From Jackrogersella multiformis (Eukaryota; Ascomycota; Sordariomycetes; Xylariales; Hypoxylaceae), in contig CADCXD010000010.1 in the NCBI GenBank assembly GCA_902806575.1, forward strand, positions 2,666,001 through 2,730,000: a DNA stretch of 64,000 nt, read 5' to 3'. A model generated the notes under the pieces. The model saw only the letters and a program-made list of their open reading frames with translations. It was not told where the DNA came from and made no database searches. A program made the position numbers and the translations under genes. The stretch's first letter is position 1. Each line of letters starts with the position of its first letter. Below, in pieces: positions 43,823 to 54,667 of this stretch.

Positions 43823-45122
43823 TTTCTAGGGGGGAAATGTCTGGTATGATAATTTGGCCTACCTGACCTAAGCTCGTGCGTGCATGCACCCTCTAAAGGA
43901 TAAGGCAAAATTTTATGATCCGTACCGCCGTCCCGGGTAGCATTCGGCCTATTTTGTCTTTCTGCTTTCGTGACCGGCGAGGTAGACGAGAGGCGCAGGT
44001 CAGGGATCCCGGACTCCCGGAGTGATTATACTCCTAGATGTTACCTTAGTAAGCTCTACGGAGCTTACATGTGAAATTAACCATGCGGCGTGGAATCTAT
44101 TCCATGCTTAGTAGTCCATCATATCAAATGGGGGCCAGAAATCATGTGCCCATTCCGAGGCTTTAACAGCTTTAAGACCAGGTTGAACGAACTAGCACTT
44201 GCACGGTGACATAGACACACTAACGACGACGCCGACGTTCTATAACGAGATTATTACCCTGTTCGGGTGCATTTTTCGGTCCTCTACTAATTGTTAAGCT
44301 TATTGTCAATAGACCGAAACGTATGGGTCAAAATAATTGTTCTGTCTATGATTCGGTAGCGTGGCTAGGTACCGGATTAACAAGATGCCTTAATGCTACC
44401 TGCTATGAGTACTAGACCTAGATATCACACTATGGATACAGCCTATGACAATTTCTGTCCCCAAAAATGGGATGCCTTCATCCTCGATATCTCCTCCCGT
44501 CTTCCAGCTGCTCTTCCGTGTCATCTTAGGTAGACAACGACGAATTACCTATTCTTATCGTCTTAGTAGCTATATTCCAGGGACATATTGGGTCTGCCTT
44601 TCGGTGGCCATTATTTTGCATTTCGTAAATTCTTCCCAGTCTCCTGATTCAATGTTGACCTTGAGCATGGTTCGATCCCTAGTAGAGAATGTCCAGATCT
44701 AGTACCTCAACTCGGGCAGCTCCATTTGTGGTATCTGGGGTATTATTACTGCTGCGTTCTTAGTACCGTCCAGTTGAGTAGATGCATATCCGTTATTGTT
44801 CATAGTCCAGGATGTTTGATCTAGAGTCGAGACATATTAGGGCCGCGAACATCCAGGCCGTCTCTTAGCGTGAGCGTAGCTGAAGGTAGCTATAATTCCA
44901 TTCATCCCTCCTCTGAGCAATTTTGCTCATATGTTACGGCTGTTGATGTCTTCTGTTCGGATTCATTATTGTGTACTCCAATAGCTTTTCCCATAGTATG
45001 GTAAAACGTAAGCACCCACAGCATGATGTATGGATATGTTATGTTCTTCGGTTTAGGTGGACCTGTTGAATGAATGATAGTATATTGTGAGAGAAACGAA
45101 GTATCTTGAACGTAAGGAGCTG
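43823..45122. other. Intergenic, no gene seen
   Basis: 1.3 kb with no supported gene. The first part is the monooxygenase promoter. The ORF 44445-44702 has no family signature. Confidence 0.45.
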
Positions 45123-45480
45123 TCAGGAGATAATAGTGGAGATGATGTAGGGCTTATATTCCCTGACAGGTGCAGTAGAAATGATTGATTGATTACCTAC
45201 CCAAACGACTGGTCTGGTGCATGATTGTAATTGCACCCGGTTATTATTGCATGCCCAAACGAGGCACGCGACTTCAAGCTCTGTCGCTCCATATCGTGTC
45301 TCGGCTTTCGTCAAGACCTTAGATAAAAACACAATCGGTCGAATCGCGTTGACCTTGATGTTAGAACCGTCCCAAGGGGCATTCATATGAAATACCATTA
45401 TCCCAAAAACTCTTCATTTTGAGTCATCCATTTTGAGGAGCGTCGTTTCATTGTAATCCCAGTGTGTCAATATGGTTGGG
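45123..45480 (-). mobile_element. Gypsy (Tf1-like) reverse transcriptase/RNase H junction remnant
   Basis: The minus strand reads LTHWDYNETTLLKMDDSK-stop-RVFGIMVFHMN and then IRPIVFLSKVLTKAETRYGATELEVACLVWACNN. These are the end of a Ty3/Gypsy reverse transcriptase and the start of its RNase H (DASK.FGFG..VFH; RPI.FLSR.LT.AE..Y..TELE.A..VW). A stop in the first part shows decay. It lies inside the biosynthetic cluster between the monooxygenase and the lipase. Confidence 0.8.
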
Positions 45481-46177
45481 TCGGTATTATTATTGTTGTC
45501 AAGGAGAGAAATCAAGCTCTGCAACTTTCTCTATGCTAAGTTCTACATAAATATTCCTAACAATGTAATCCGCACTTTCCTTTTACATCGCTTTCATGTT
45601 TAAATTTGGCGCCAGGAACACTCAATCGTCCTGTGACACTGTCATAGTCGGTATTTTAAGTTTTGGCAAACTAAATTAAGATCGTATCGGAAATAAAGTT
45701 CATTTTTAACAATAATATCAGGCTATGTATACCCGACCTCTCGTGATAGGAAAAGAAATGGGCTCATCCTTAGCTGCTTACGTAAAAACCAAGACCACAA
45801 CATTTTGCACACATTGAAAAGGGTTAAAACTAAAGCTTCGGGTAAACTAAATGGTAAATACCGTAGTTATAGTTAGGTTATATTAATGTAAGGTTAAGTC
45901 GTACATACCTCTCCTATTGTTATTAGCAAATGACAATAAAAGAGCAAGTCCAAGCACCGATTAAGCAGAAGCTACAAGTCTACTAAGTTATTATCACATA
46001 CAGTCGCTATCCAATTATGGCTGTACTAATTTGACTTTGTCTAGAGTTGCATCTATTATTTCAACTACCAGCACACCCTTACACACCTAGGTACCTAGGC
46101 ATGTATATAATGTAGCTAGGTGAGCAGATAGATACCTAAAGTCTACAAAACCTCCAAGTACCTAGGCAGGCTAATAG
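45481..46177. other. Intergenic, no gene seen
   Basis: AT-rich; contains CCTAGGTACCTAGG palindromes near 46086-46100 and 46158-46170. No coding signal. Confidence 0.45.
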
Positions 46178-47452
46178 CTAGGTAGACAACCCAGCAATAT
46201 CCACCGTCACATCGCGAATCGAACACCCCTCCCCACTGGACACATAAGACTCATTGAAAACACCCCACAGCCAGTCGATCGCCCTCGGCTGGCCGTTTAT
46301 GATCTCGGCCACGTGCCCGCCGACCGTGTTGCGCTCGTACGTGATGTCGGCCCCGACGCCGCAGAACCGGGCCACCAGCGCGTCCGTCTCGCCCACCGGG
46401 CAGTACTCGTCGCCGATCGCCTTGTACACGTACGTCGGCATCGCCGGCACCCCGTGGTACCCCAGCTTCATCTCCACGTTGTACACCCTGCGCAGCACCG
46501 CCGCCTGCAGGTCCGCCGCGCCCCCCGCGAAGTAGCCGTAGATGTCCTTCATGGAGAAGAACTTGGTCGCCGCCCCGGTGACCATGCTGCGCCCGCCCAG
46601 GAACTCGTCCGCCGTCGCCGGGACCAGGCGGCTCTTGACGTAGGCGTCCGCCTCGGGGTACTGCGCCGTCACGCCGAGCACCGCGGCTACGAGGTCGCCC
46701 GCGATGGCGCTCCCGTTGAACAGGTCGAAGTCCGCGGAGAAGTCCGCGACGACGCCCCCGAGCACTGCTGCGCTGATGTCGAGCTCCGGCGCGTACTGCA
46801 CTTGCAGCTCGGCGGCCGCTTCGGTGGCGATGCTGCCGCCGCTGTAGCCCCACATCGCGACGGTGATCTTGCCGAGGCCGCTCAGATGCCCTAGGTTTAC
46901 CACCGCGCGCACGGCGTCGAGGGTGGCGTGGCCGGCCTGGACGCTGGCACCAAAGGCGGCGGTGGGACCTTCGTAGTCGGGAGTATTGACTACCCAGCCT
47001 TCGCTAAGGAGGGTGTTGATGAGAGCTGTGTCCGAGGGGATGCCAAGGCTAGGGACGGGCTGAGCGAGCGCATAGTAGAGGCCGTAGGAAGGACTCGAGT
47101 CGAGGGCGGCCGAGTCGTAGGCGAATTGGTAGGACAGCAGGGCCTTGTTACCGGAGGGAGAGACGTAGAAGGATGTCGGGATAAGGAGCGTGGTGACCGC
47201 CCAGGAGGGCTTGTAGCGGGAGTCGGTGGTGCGATAAAGGATATTGTAGGCGGCTGTGGTGTTGCCCACGACAGTGGTCAGGTTGCCTGGCGCTGGACGG
47301 ATCCGGAGGATAGAGCCGGGAGAAGCGGCCTCGAAGCCGAACGGGGCCGAGTACCACGGGTCTTGGCTCGGAGCTATCGGGTTCAAAGTGGGACCGGACA
47401 CCAATTGCTGGGAGGCGGCGCCTAGGCCGAACAGCCAGCTGAGCGCGCGCAT
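46178..47452 (-). CDS. Secretory lipase family serine hydrolase (424 aa)
   Basis: Alpha/beta hydrolase of the fungal secretory lipase family (Candida LIP type), hydrolysing ester bonds outside the cell or in the secretory path. Residues 1-19 (MRALSWLFGLGAASQQLVS) form a signal peptide. VNTPDYEGPTAAFGASVQAGHATLDAVRA precedes the nucleophile motif VAMWGYSGGSIATEAA (GYSGG, about 201-205). YKAIGDEYCPVGETDALV supplies the acid and NTVGGHVAEIINGQPRAIDWL the His; all three triad positions are present. N-x-S/T sites occur (NLT, NTT, NGS, NES). It is a single exon of normal length with high coding GC. Its position in the cluster could mean a role in cleaving or transferring the ester group on the product, but it could also be an unrelated neighbour. 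Confidence 0.9.
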   Translation of the reverse strand: MRALSWLFGLGAASQQLVSGPTLNPIAPSQDPWYSAPFGFEAASPGSILRIRPAPGNLTTVVGNTTAAYNILYRTTDSRYKPSWAVTTLLIPTSFYVSPSGNKALLSYQFAYDSAALDSSPSYGLYYALAQPVPSLGIPSDTALINTLLSEGWVVNTPDYEGPTAAFGASVQAGHATLDAVRAVVNLGHLSGLGKITVAMWGYSGGSIATEAAAELQVQYAPELDISAAVLGGVVADFSADFDLFNGSAIAGDLVAAVLGVTAQYPEADAYVKSRLVPATADEFLGGRSMVTGAATKFFSMKDIYGYFAGGAADLQAAVLRRVYNVEMKLGYHGVPAMPTYVYKAIGDEYCPVGETDALVARFCGVGADITYERNTVGGHVAEIINGQPRAIDWLWGVFNESYVSSGEGCSIRDVTVDIAGLST

Positions 47453-48162
47453 GTCTTCTAGAAGGAAAAATGGAAGGCTAGGCAGACATCAGCGGCAGGA
47501 GTCGAACGGTAGCAGGTTAGGTAGCTTTTTGTTGCCGCATCCTTTATGGAGTAAATAGGGAAAAGGAATCGACAAGCTGGTCTACATACATATTTCCAAC
47601 CGTACGTAAGCAGCCAATCACCGCATAGCGCGGAACCCGCGTGGGTCCCTCTGATTGGCCCGTTATTCGGCCGACAGCATGGCCGCGCCGCGGCCTTGCT
47701 TAGCTACCCTTGCTTCATCTCTTCCCACTTTCCAGACTCGGAAATGAGCTGTCGTATGCAGGCAGGGATGGACAAGTTAAGCGAAAGAAAAGAAAAGGGC
47801 GGACAAGGCGGGATGGCGGGGAGACCGATGGTTTTCGGGGATATCACTTTATTGACAGTTTGTTGGACAGTTGATAATACGAGATGTTGGTGTATGAGCT
47901 TGCATAGAAATTAATTGTATGACAATCATACCGGGTCCGGCTCGACACGATACCGATACCCACGGAGACTTCCGAGCTTACTACAGCCATACCAAACGTC
48001 GTCGAATATTTTACAAAGGCCCAAGGCCCACTTCACACTCAGCGATAGATTACGTACCTAGCTGCCTAGGTAGCTTGGGAGAAGATTCCGAGATGCATAC
48101 TATAAAGACTGCGCCAGTCCAATGTTCATACGGGGACCTAAAGACGGGTACGATTACCTTTT
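47453..48162. other. Intergenic, no gene seen
   Basis: Promoter side of the lipase, then a stretch leading into a pseudogene. CCTAGG-containing palindrome near 48057-48073. Confidence 0.4.
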
Positions 48163-48477
48163 TTCGCCAAGGCCATCAAGGCGGTGCCAGCCGATCCGGA
48201 GGAGCATTCCCCGGGCCCGGCTGTGGGGACGGACGAGTAGGCCCTTGGCATCATCCGGAAGACATTGTCGGCATTCTTCTACATCTCGGCGACCTGCGGA
48301 ACAGCGATATTGCCGACCCGGATACCATGGCTGATACTAACTGTAGGGTAGTTGGAGTCTTTGGGCTGCGAATCGTGGATACAGCTCCTTTGCTATGCTA
48401 CCTTCGGGCCATCCTCAGGCCGTGGTGTACGCGCTCGCGGAGAAAATTGCGGATAATATCAAGGCGAGTAAATGGTT
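48163..48477 (+). pseudogene. GMC oxidoreductase C-terminal remnant, frameshifted
   Basis: Three frames in succession give the C-terminal domain of a glucose-methanol-choline oxidoreductase. They read FAKAIKAVPADPEEHSPGPAVGTDE-stop-ALGIIRKTLSAFFYISATCGTA, then DTMADTNCRVVGVFGLRIVDTAP, then FAMLPSGHPQAVVYALAEKIADNIK. The order SATCGTA / RV.GV.GLRVVD / P.GHPQA..YA.AEKIAD is diagnostic of the family, including the catalytic GHPQ region. At least two frameshifts and one stop are needed. The FAD-binding N-terminal part is not seen upstream. A flavin oxidase was therefore once encoded inside or near this cluster and has been lost. Confidence 0.75.
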
Positions 48478-49140
48478 GAGGTCATATTTCCTTATATCAT
48501 TTCTTTATCCTGTTTTGCCGCCTATCCTCCTCCGAGGATTTGTTTGGGCCATGGAAGTAGGGAGACCACTCTGCCACTCTAGATGGAGGCGTAAAGGAAA
48601 AAAAGAAAAGAGGTAGCGGGAACACCAGAAATCTACGATCGGCTGGCCCCCAACCTGGCCCACAGTGGTGGCTGATCAGCCATCGTACATTGCTGCGATA
48701 ATTATGCCTGCAAGCAAAGTACAGATAGGTACTTACAGTGTAAATACCTCATACATACCGTCCACCCTACATATGTACCTGTCTCACGGTCTCGTTACAG
48801 ATGGGTCTTTTCGAGCAGCCAGCCTTCTGATGAATCCCGAGTGCGTGCAGTTAAGGATTTCGAAAAGATTCTTGATCTTGGTGTAGTGTCCGTAGTTCTG
48901 CAAGAAATTTATACCGTTCATTGGAGGCATAATGTCGCCATTACATAGTAATCTCTCCCTTCAACCCAGCTTCCATCATCCACATGGCCATCGCGATGTT
49001 TCTCCATATCAATATCGATGATGAAGTCCCGCTTTGGTATACAACTGACACAATGAATCCAGCATTATCATACCAACATAAAACTCCAACTTAAGGACAA
49101 CTTAACAAACTCAGGTATATAACTGCATAGGATACCTAAT
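48478..49140. other. Intergenic, no gene seen
   Basis: About 660 bases; includes the 3' flank of the rhodopsin-like gene. No coding signal. Confidence 0.4.
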
Positions 49141-50487
49141 TTAGACAACATCGATATCGTGCTGCACCTTAATCGACCTCATCGCAATACGATCGCCCTC
49201 TGTACCACTTCCACCACCACCACCGCCGTCCTTATCCTCGAATCCCGCCGCACCATGATCGGCCTCGATCTCGGCCCAAGCTAGGCCCCTCTCGCTCGAC
49301 CCGTCGAGGTGGACCCAATGGGCATGGCGATCGAGGTTCTTCGGGTGGATCTGGTACGACTTCGCCGACGAGATCTTAGACGCCTTGGTGGAAATGCCGG
49401 CGGCGCTGGTCTTGCGCTCGCTGGAGCCCGCCGACGACGACGGCTGCCACGTGAAGGTCTGCGACGCCCACGAGCGAAGCGCGTTATACAGGCCCGCTTT
49501 GGGTAGGACCGAGTTGTAGATCGGCGCGCAGCAGCAGATGATGCTGGTTGCCATCTGGATCAGGTTCCAGATTACCGAGAGGAAGTTTCGTTCTGTGTTG
49601 GGTTCTATGTCAGTTGGTTTTTGGTAGACCGATGGGTAGCGTGTCAGACTTACGGGCGCTGTTTTGAGCCTCGACGACTTTGATTATCCCGATGACACCT
49701 GAACTGCAAATCGGATACCCTGGTCAGCTTCATTCGTGGGTAATGTGTCATAATAGCAAAAGTCGCACTAACAAGCCACCCAGTATAAACAACCCGCTTA
49801 GATACCACTGCGTCTTCTTCTTCATCTGCAGCGCGTGCAGCATCCAGATAGCCATGCCCGCCATAGCGAAATCGATAGCCGCGTTGATGGGCTCATAAAC
49901 GTTGAAAAATGTGTTGATATTCACGCAGTAACCATCGAGTTCCGGCTGCCAGCTCTTAGCCACGGGGATGCACGCGAAGATGTGCACGAGCAGCACGACT
50001 ATGCCCCATGCCCCCTGTATGAACGCCACGACCCAGACGATGATGGCGAACGTGCGCTCGACCCAGAACAGGCGGTAGTAGAGAGCTAGGAGGCTGAACT
50101 TGGCGAACGTCTGCTGGACGCCGTATAGACCATTCATGTTGAGGCCGACTTTGGCCGCTTCAGTCCATTTCTGAGGATTCTGTTTGATGAAGACCGTTAG
50201 AGGACGGCCGTTGGCAAGCGTGAGTACTAAATTAAGGAAGCACATATTAGCGAAATCAACACATAGACTCTTGATATTGTGGACTTACTCCATATCAGAT
50301 ATCCAACGTACGGCAAGAAGAACACCAGCGCTAGTAGAGCATACCAGTCCTCCCAGCCGATCTTTCGGCCACCTCGTTTAGTCGCTAAGAAGCGAAGGCC
50401 TGTCGCGATGATACATATAGGAGTGAATATGATGCTCAGAATCCAGCCAGCAGCCTCTTGGGAATCTTGGAAGACATTCAATGCCAT
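49141..50487 (-). CDS. Fungal rhodopsin-domain (SAT4/PTH11-like) integral membrane protein (384 aa, four exons)
   Basis: A seven-helix membrane protein of the fungal family often annotated as rhodopsin-domain or integral membrane protein. It lacks the retinal Lys of true opsins, and its function is unknown. Exons 50487-50289, 50226-49773, 49703-49654 and 49592-49141 join in phase to 385 codons. The helices follow the family pattern: GWILSIIFTPICIIATGLRFLA, GWEDWYALLALVFFLPYVGYLIW, QTFAKFSLLALYYRLFW, FAIIVWVVAFIQGAWGIVVLLVHIFACIPV, YCVNINTFFNVYEPINAAIDFAMAGMAIWML and NFLSVIWNLIQMATSIICCCAPI. GYCVN and the cytosolic Ser/Gly-rich tail are also usual. It lies between the lipase and the cluster regulator; such genes recur in biosynthetic clusters, but its role here is unproven. 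Confidence 0.85.
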
Positions 50488-51258
50488 ACCTATTGGCAGT
50501 TGAGGTACTCAAATCTCCTCAACTTTTTCCCATTCTAAAGCGGAGATTCCGGGGCCTTGTGTGAATTTGACTCGGGCGATGCTGCTTGCTGGAGAGCCTT
50601 GGTCCCACGATGTAGTGTTACGTGCCGCACTGTTGCATCGGTGCCGAAGAGGGACGTAAGCGGGCGGCAAGAGGTCAACGCCAATCCTTGCCCAATCGCG
50701 GCTAATAGTCCCGTCCAAGGTGACTCGCATAGGATCGATGTGCGTCAACCAACCCTGCCCATACGACGGAGTGCTACCCAGTGATTCATGGAACAGAAAG
50801 TTCTAACCACGGGAATGTTGGGCCTCGACCACGAGCTAGCCTTACTTGGACTTAACGATGCAGGCTGTTGAATAAATGCAACTGTTACAGATCCTTCCAC
50901 CGTGGAAAGAAAAGCTTGGTTCCAATATGTACCTGGGGCCTAGGCTGCTAGGTACCTACCTAGGCAGGTAGGTATGTAAGAACTCTAGTACCTATCATAG
51001 CCGTGCTATCTAGTTATTAATGACAGGAATATTCCATACTAGTATGGAAGATGCGAGCAAATAGTTGATTGTACAACAGGAAAAGGGATGCTGATAGATC
51101 TGAGATCTGAGAAGGATCATATCGATATTTTATGTTTGTATGAAGATAGTTGCTGCGAAATTCATGCTGCGAGTATATATTTACATAATATTTGAATACA
51201 ATAGCCTAGGTTAGGTTAACATGATATATTGTACATCACTTAAATTTAATCCCTTACC
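50488..51258. other. Intergenic, no gene seen
   Basis: 770 bases between two minus-strand genes; it should hold the promoter of the rhodopsin-like gene. A cluster of ACCTACCTAGGCAGGTAGGTA repeats lies at about 50937-50977. Confidence 0.45.
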
Positions 51259-53531
51259 TCAACCGGCTTTATGAGGTGCTGCGCCTCCAAAGTTCAAGCA
51301 CGTCTTAGACATGCCGTCAAGCTTCATCTTTCGTAGCAAGTCTTGGGCTAGGTTGTTGACGCCCTTGAGGCTTTGAAGCGTATCCAAAAGCTCAGTGGCG
51401 CCGGCCGCATCTGCTGCGACCGGCCTCCTGGTTTCGTCGGCAAGGAGGATCCGGGCCCCGTGAAATAGCGCACCAGGTACGAATGGGTGTGTCTGAGTAA
51501 AATTCACCATTATTCATTCTGTTTCAATAGATATGACATGAAAGAAATAGCTAATGGACATGCATACCTTGAAGCAACTAAGATTGGTCACTGCCTTAGC
51601 TAGGGGTACAATATCGCGTGCTGCCCGAACTGCCCGCTCATCATACGCCTCCGCTCCCATCCGGTGCTGAGCTGTCGACCAAGTCTTACTCCGTAGCGTT
51701 TCCATTAGATGAATCACAGCCGTATTTGCAACCATATGGGTAAAAATAAGCATTGGGTCGGTGAGCGTATTGGCAGCGGGGGAGCTCTGGATAAGGTGAC
51801 GTCTCCTTCTATCCAACGCAGTGTCGAGCCATTCATAACGAGCCCATGATTCAAGCGGGTCATTTCCGTATATATTCTCTGCCAGAACACGCGGTCGGTG
51901 AGACGTGCATCGCTCCGCGAGCGTCAGGAGGACTATACAATCAGCAAAAGGCGGGAGCATGCTCTGCCCGTTGATAGCGATAGCATCGTGTAAGAAGTCC
52001 ATACGGGCAGGCCTACTATTCTCAAAGTCGTCATTGGGAGATGGAAGTCGAGTACGCATCTGAGTTGATATGGTTAATAATTTTGAGCACAGACGGCATG
52101 CAATGAAACGGGTCTCTTACTCCATCTTCATGAAAAGTGAGTGGACACCCATCATAAAGACACACACAACGGTCGAGACAGTAAGCTACCCAGAATGTCC
52201 TTCTCTTTTCCTCAGCTTCGACCCAGCGGCTACTCGAGCCCATACCAAAGTCACTTAACATATTCGGTTCATGAATTTCATGTATTAGAGATACTTGGAC
52301 CATTCGAAAAGCTCGGCCTGCCGTCATCATGGCCCTCCGGTGCGGTTTGCGCATGAATTCGTAGTGAGCAAGTAAAAGCCATGCTTGGATATGCTCCAAC
52401 GGGATGTTTCCCGTTAAGTCGTTCTCAGTGGCATCATCGAGCTTCGTGAGCATCCGGCACGTTTCTATATAGAGTGTATCAGTGAGTTCTTGGAACGCAG
52501 CAGAGGCAGCAGAAGCCAGGGTGCGCATAGCTGACTGTAGAGCGGAACGGGCTTCTAGTTTGTCTGGCTTACGGGCCCAAGAAAAATATCGAGCACGATG
52601 AAGTAGTGGAGTAATCGGATGAACCCGATCAAAGTACAGCTGGTCTCTACCAACATAGCAGGGGGGGTTAGTGATGATCCTGTGGAAGGTGTCAAGGGTT
52701 CTCACAAGTCAGCCTGCACCAAATCTCCGATCTCATCTACTGAATCTGTTATTCCCTTGTTATAAGATGCCGTTTCCGGCACCCAGGGATTATTCCACGA
52801 ATGCTGTACTGGTTGTGTTGAGTTGTTTACCATAGTAGAACCCGAGATAAAAGTCATGTCCGATCCCTCGGGCGATTTCTCATCTGACGGCTGGCTCGTC
52901 GTATTGAGTGTAGTTGCATCATCCATTGGCAACATGAGGTCGGAGAATATAGTACGATCTAGGTCTTCTAACCTCTTACTCGACCTAACGTTTTCGACGG
53001 CGCTGAAGGGAACTCCATCGTCAAGATCTGAAAAGGAAGCATGGCGATCCTGCTCCTCGTCTAACAACTGATTTATGCTTGGGGCCCTCGTCGTTCTAGG
53101 ACTATCAGACATGCTAGAATTATCCGTCCCGCCTTCTAAGGGAGTAAGAGGCCCAAAGAAGACAGCATGATCTAAATCTACGTAATCGGTTTGATCATTG
53201 AGGCAACGCTCAAGGGTCGCTTCTCCTTGATTAGCCGGGATGCCGAGAAGAGACATCTACACTCACCGATCCGGGCCCGCAACGTCTGGAGCTGTCCTTT
53301 CCTGGGGCCTCTCTGGGGTCGCTTGTTCGTGAGTATGCACACGGTGCCCGTCGCAGCACCTGAATCGAAGGAGGTTAGTAATAACGTACTGCCGGCTCAG
53401 TTAAGACCCCAGTAAAGGGCCCGGAGAAACTCACAGCTACCGCACTCCGGTCGTGCACGGTCACAGCGGCTCTTCTTCTTGCGACAGTTCTCGCAAGCAA
53501 GCCCGGGTTGCTGTCGGAGAGCTGAAGTCAT
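51259..53531 (-). CDS. Zn2Cys6 transcription factor with fungal_trans domain (637 aa, six exons), probable cluster regulator
   Basis: Sequence-specific nuclear regulator, probably of the surrounding cluster. Exons 53531-53435, 53359-53267, 53177-52706, 52646-52121, 52059-51568 and 51492-51259 join in phase to 638 codons. Exons 1-2 make the binuclear zinc cluster CENCRKKKSRCDRARPECGSC followed by AATGTVC (C-x2-C-x6-C-x6-C-x2-C-x6-C); the intron falls inside the fifth Cys codon. The linker TNKRPQRGPRKGQLQ is basic. The middle-homology domain spans about 220-520, with LYFDRVHPITPLLHRARYF and SSRWVEAEEKRRTFWVAYCLDRCVCLYDGCPLTFHEDG joined to MRTRLPSPNDDFEN. The exon 3-4 intron has a CTAAC branch site. 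All key residues are present. Divergent from the enoyl-reductase-like gene. Confidence 0.93.
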
Positions 53532-54667
53532 CTTCAGGATGGTCTTAACCGGGATATAACAAGCGCATTCGTTGAAACACAGAAATGACTCTGTCGTCCA
53601 GATCCCAGGTATTAGACTCTTTTGCCTTCATTTCCCTCGTAGGACTTTTCCATCTTGTTAGAGCCATCCCCCCGATCTTCCGATACCTGCCACATAATAC
53701 TACCAATTCAGTCATAATTAACTATTGATCTTAGGTTAGGCTGCTGTGCCGCGGTGATGCGTCATAACCCCCATGTGAGCCTGCAGAGACGAAGGATTCG
53801 TGGCGGAAAGGATTCGGACATGGCAAAAGGGGACACAAAAGGGGGTTGCAAAAGGGAACATTGTTGATTAAATTGGAATTTGAGAAAGGCGATCTACAAA
53901 GGCAAGGGGTAAGCAATGACAGAAATGGTCATCAAGGCAGTAACTACCTAGGTAGTATCTAGGCTGCTAGGTTAAGGGTCATCACACCAGATTACCTACC
54001 TAGAGGTAGAGAAAATGACTGTAATAAACCTTCAACCCCCAACTCTAAAAAGTAGGACCGGGTCTAAGCCGGAGCCGGGGTGATGCTGTGCAACATACCA
54101 CCTGCCTACCTAAGGTACGTACCTAGGTAGGTACCCATATTGGAAGGCACCAACAATAAATAGAACTACCAACAGGTACTTAGGAAAGGATCGACTGTCA
54201 CCCTACAATCGGTACCCAGATACCTTGAAAAATGTAACCATCTCGGTAACTTTATCCTTGAAGTCCGGGGTAGCACGACTAGGCTGCTAGGGTGGTAGAC
54301 ACCCAAAGATATCTAACATAAGAAGGAACCCTGAAAGCTTGTTTTCGAAGGATCCGGTACTCAGTTCTCGCTTCTCGCTTCACGCTTCCATCTTTCAAGT
54401 ACCTACCTAGGTACCGAAGCTGACTTGACTTTACCTAATCTTAAGTATACGTAAGGAGCTCTTGGCTATTGAAGTTAATATACAATTTATACTTACCTTG
54501 GATACCGAAGTCAATCGAAGTTGGAAAGTGCTACATCCGTAGTACGCACACACTTATCCATACACTTAACAACTTGAGGTCGTTTATACCCACTCACTCA
54601 CTCTCACACCCATTCTCACCCCCATTCTCACACCCACACCCACACTCATCATATCCTCTTGGCAAAC
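53532..54667. promoter_or_regulatory. Divergent promoter region between regulator and MDR oxidoreductase
   Basis: 1.1 kb between two start codons pointing apart. It holds the densest group of TACCTAGGTA palindromes in the cluster (near 53947, 54000, 54104-54137 and 54400) and, just before the MDR start, a CACCCACTCTCAC-type pyrimidine/A tract likely to be the 5' leader. No regulator site can be proven by eye. Confidence 0.45.

Noticed and set aside
46251..46894. 200- and 193-codon frames overlapping the lipase.
   Set aside because: Arg/Gly-rich frames without domains, opposite an intact lipase.
47919..48479. Plus-strand 186-codon open frame as a gene.
   Set aside because: Its translation has no family; GMC oxidoreductase sequence appears only by switching among three frames, so the open frame is a by-product of the relic.
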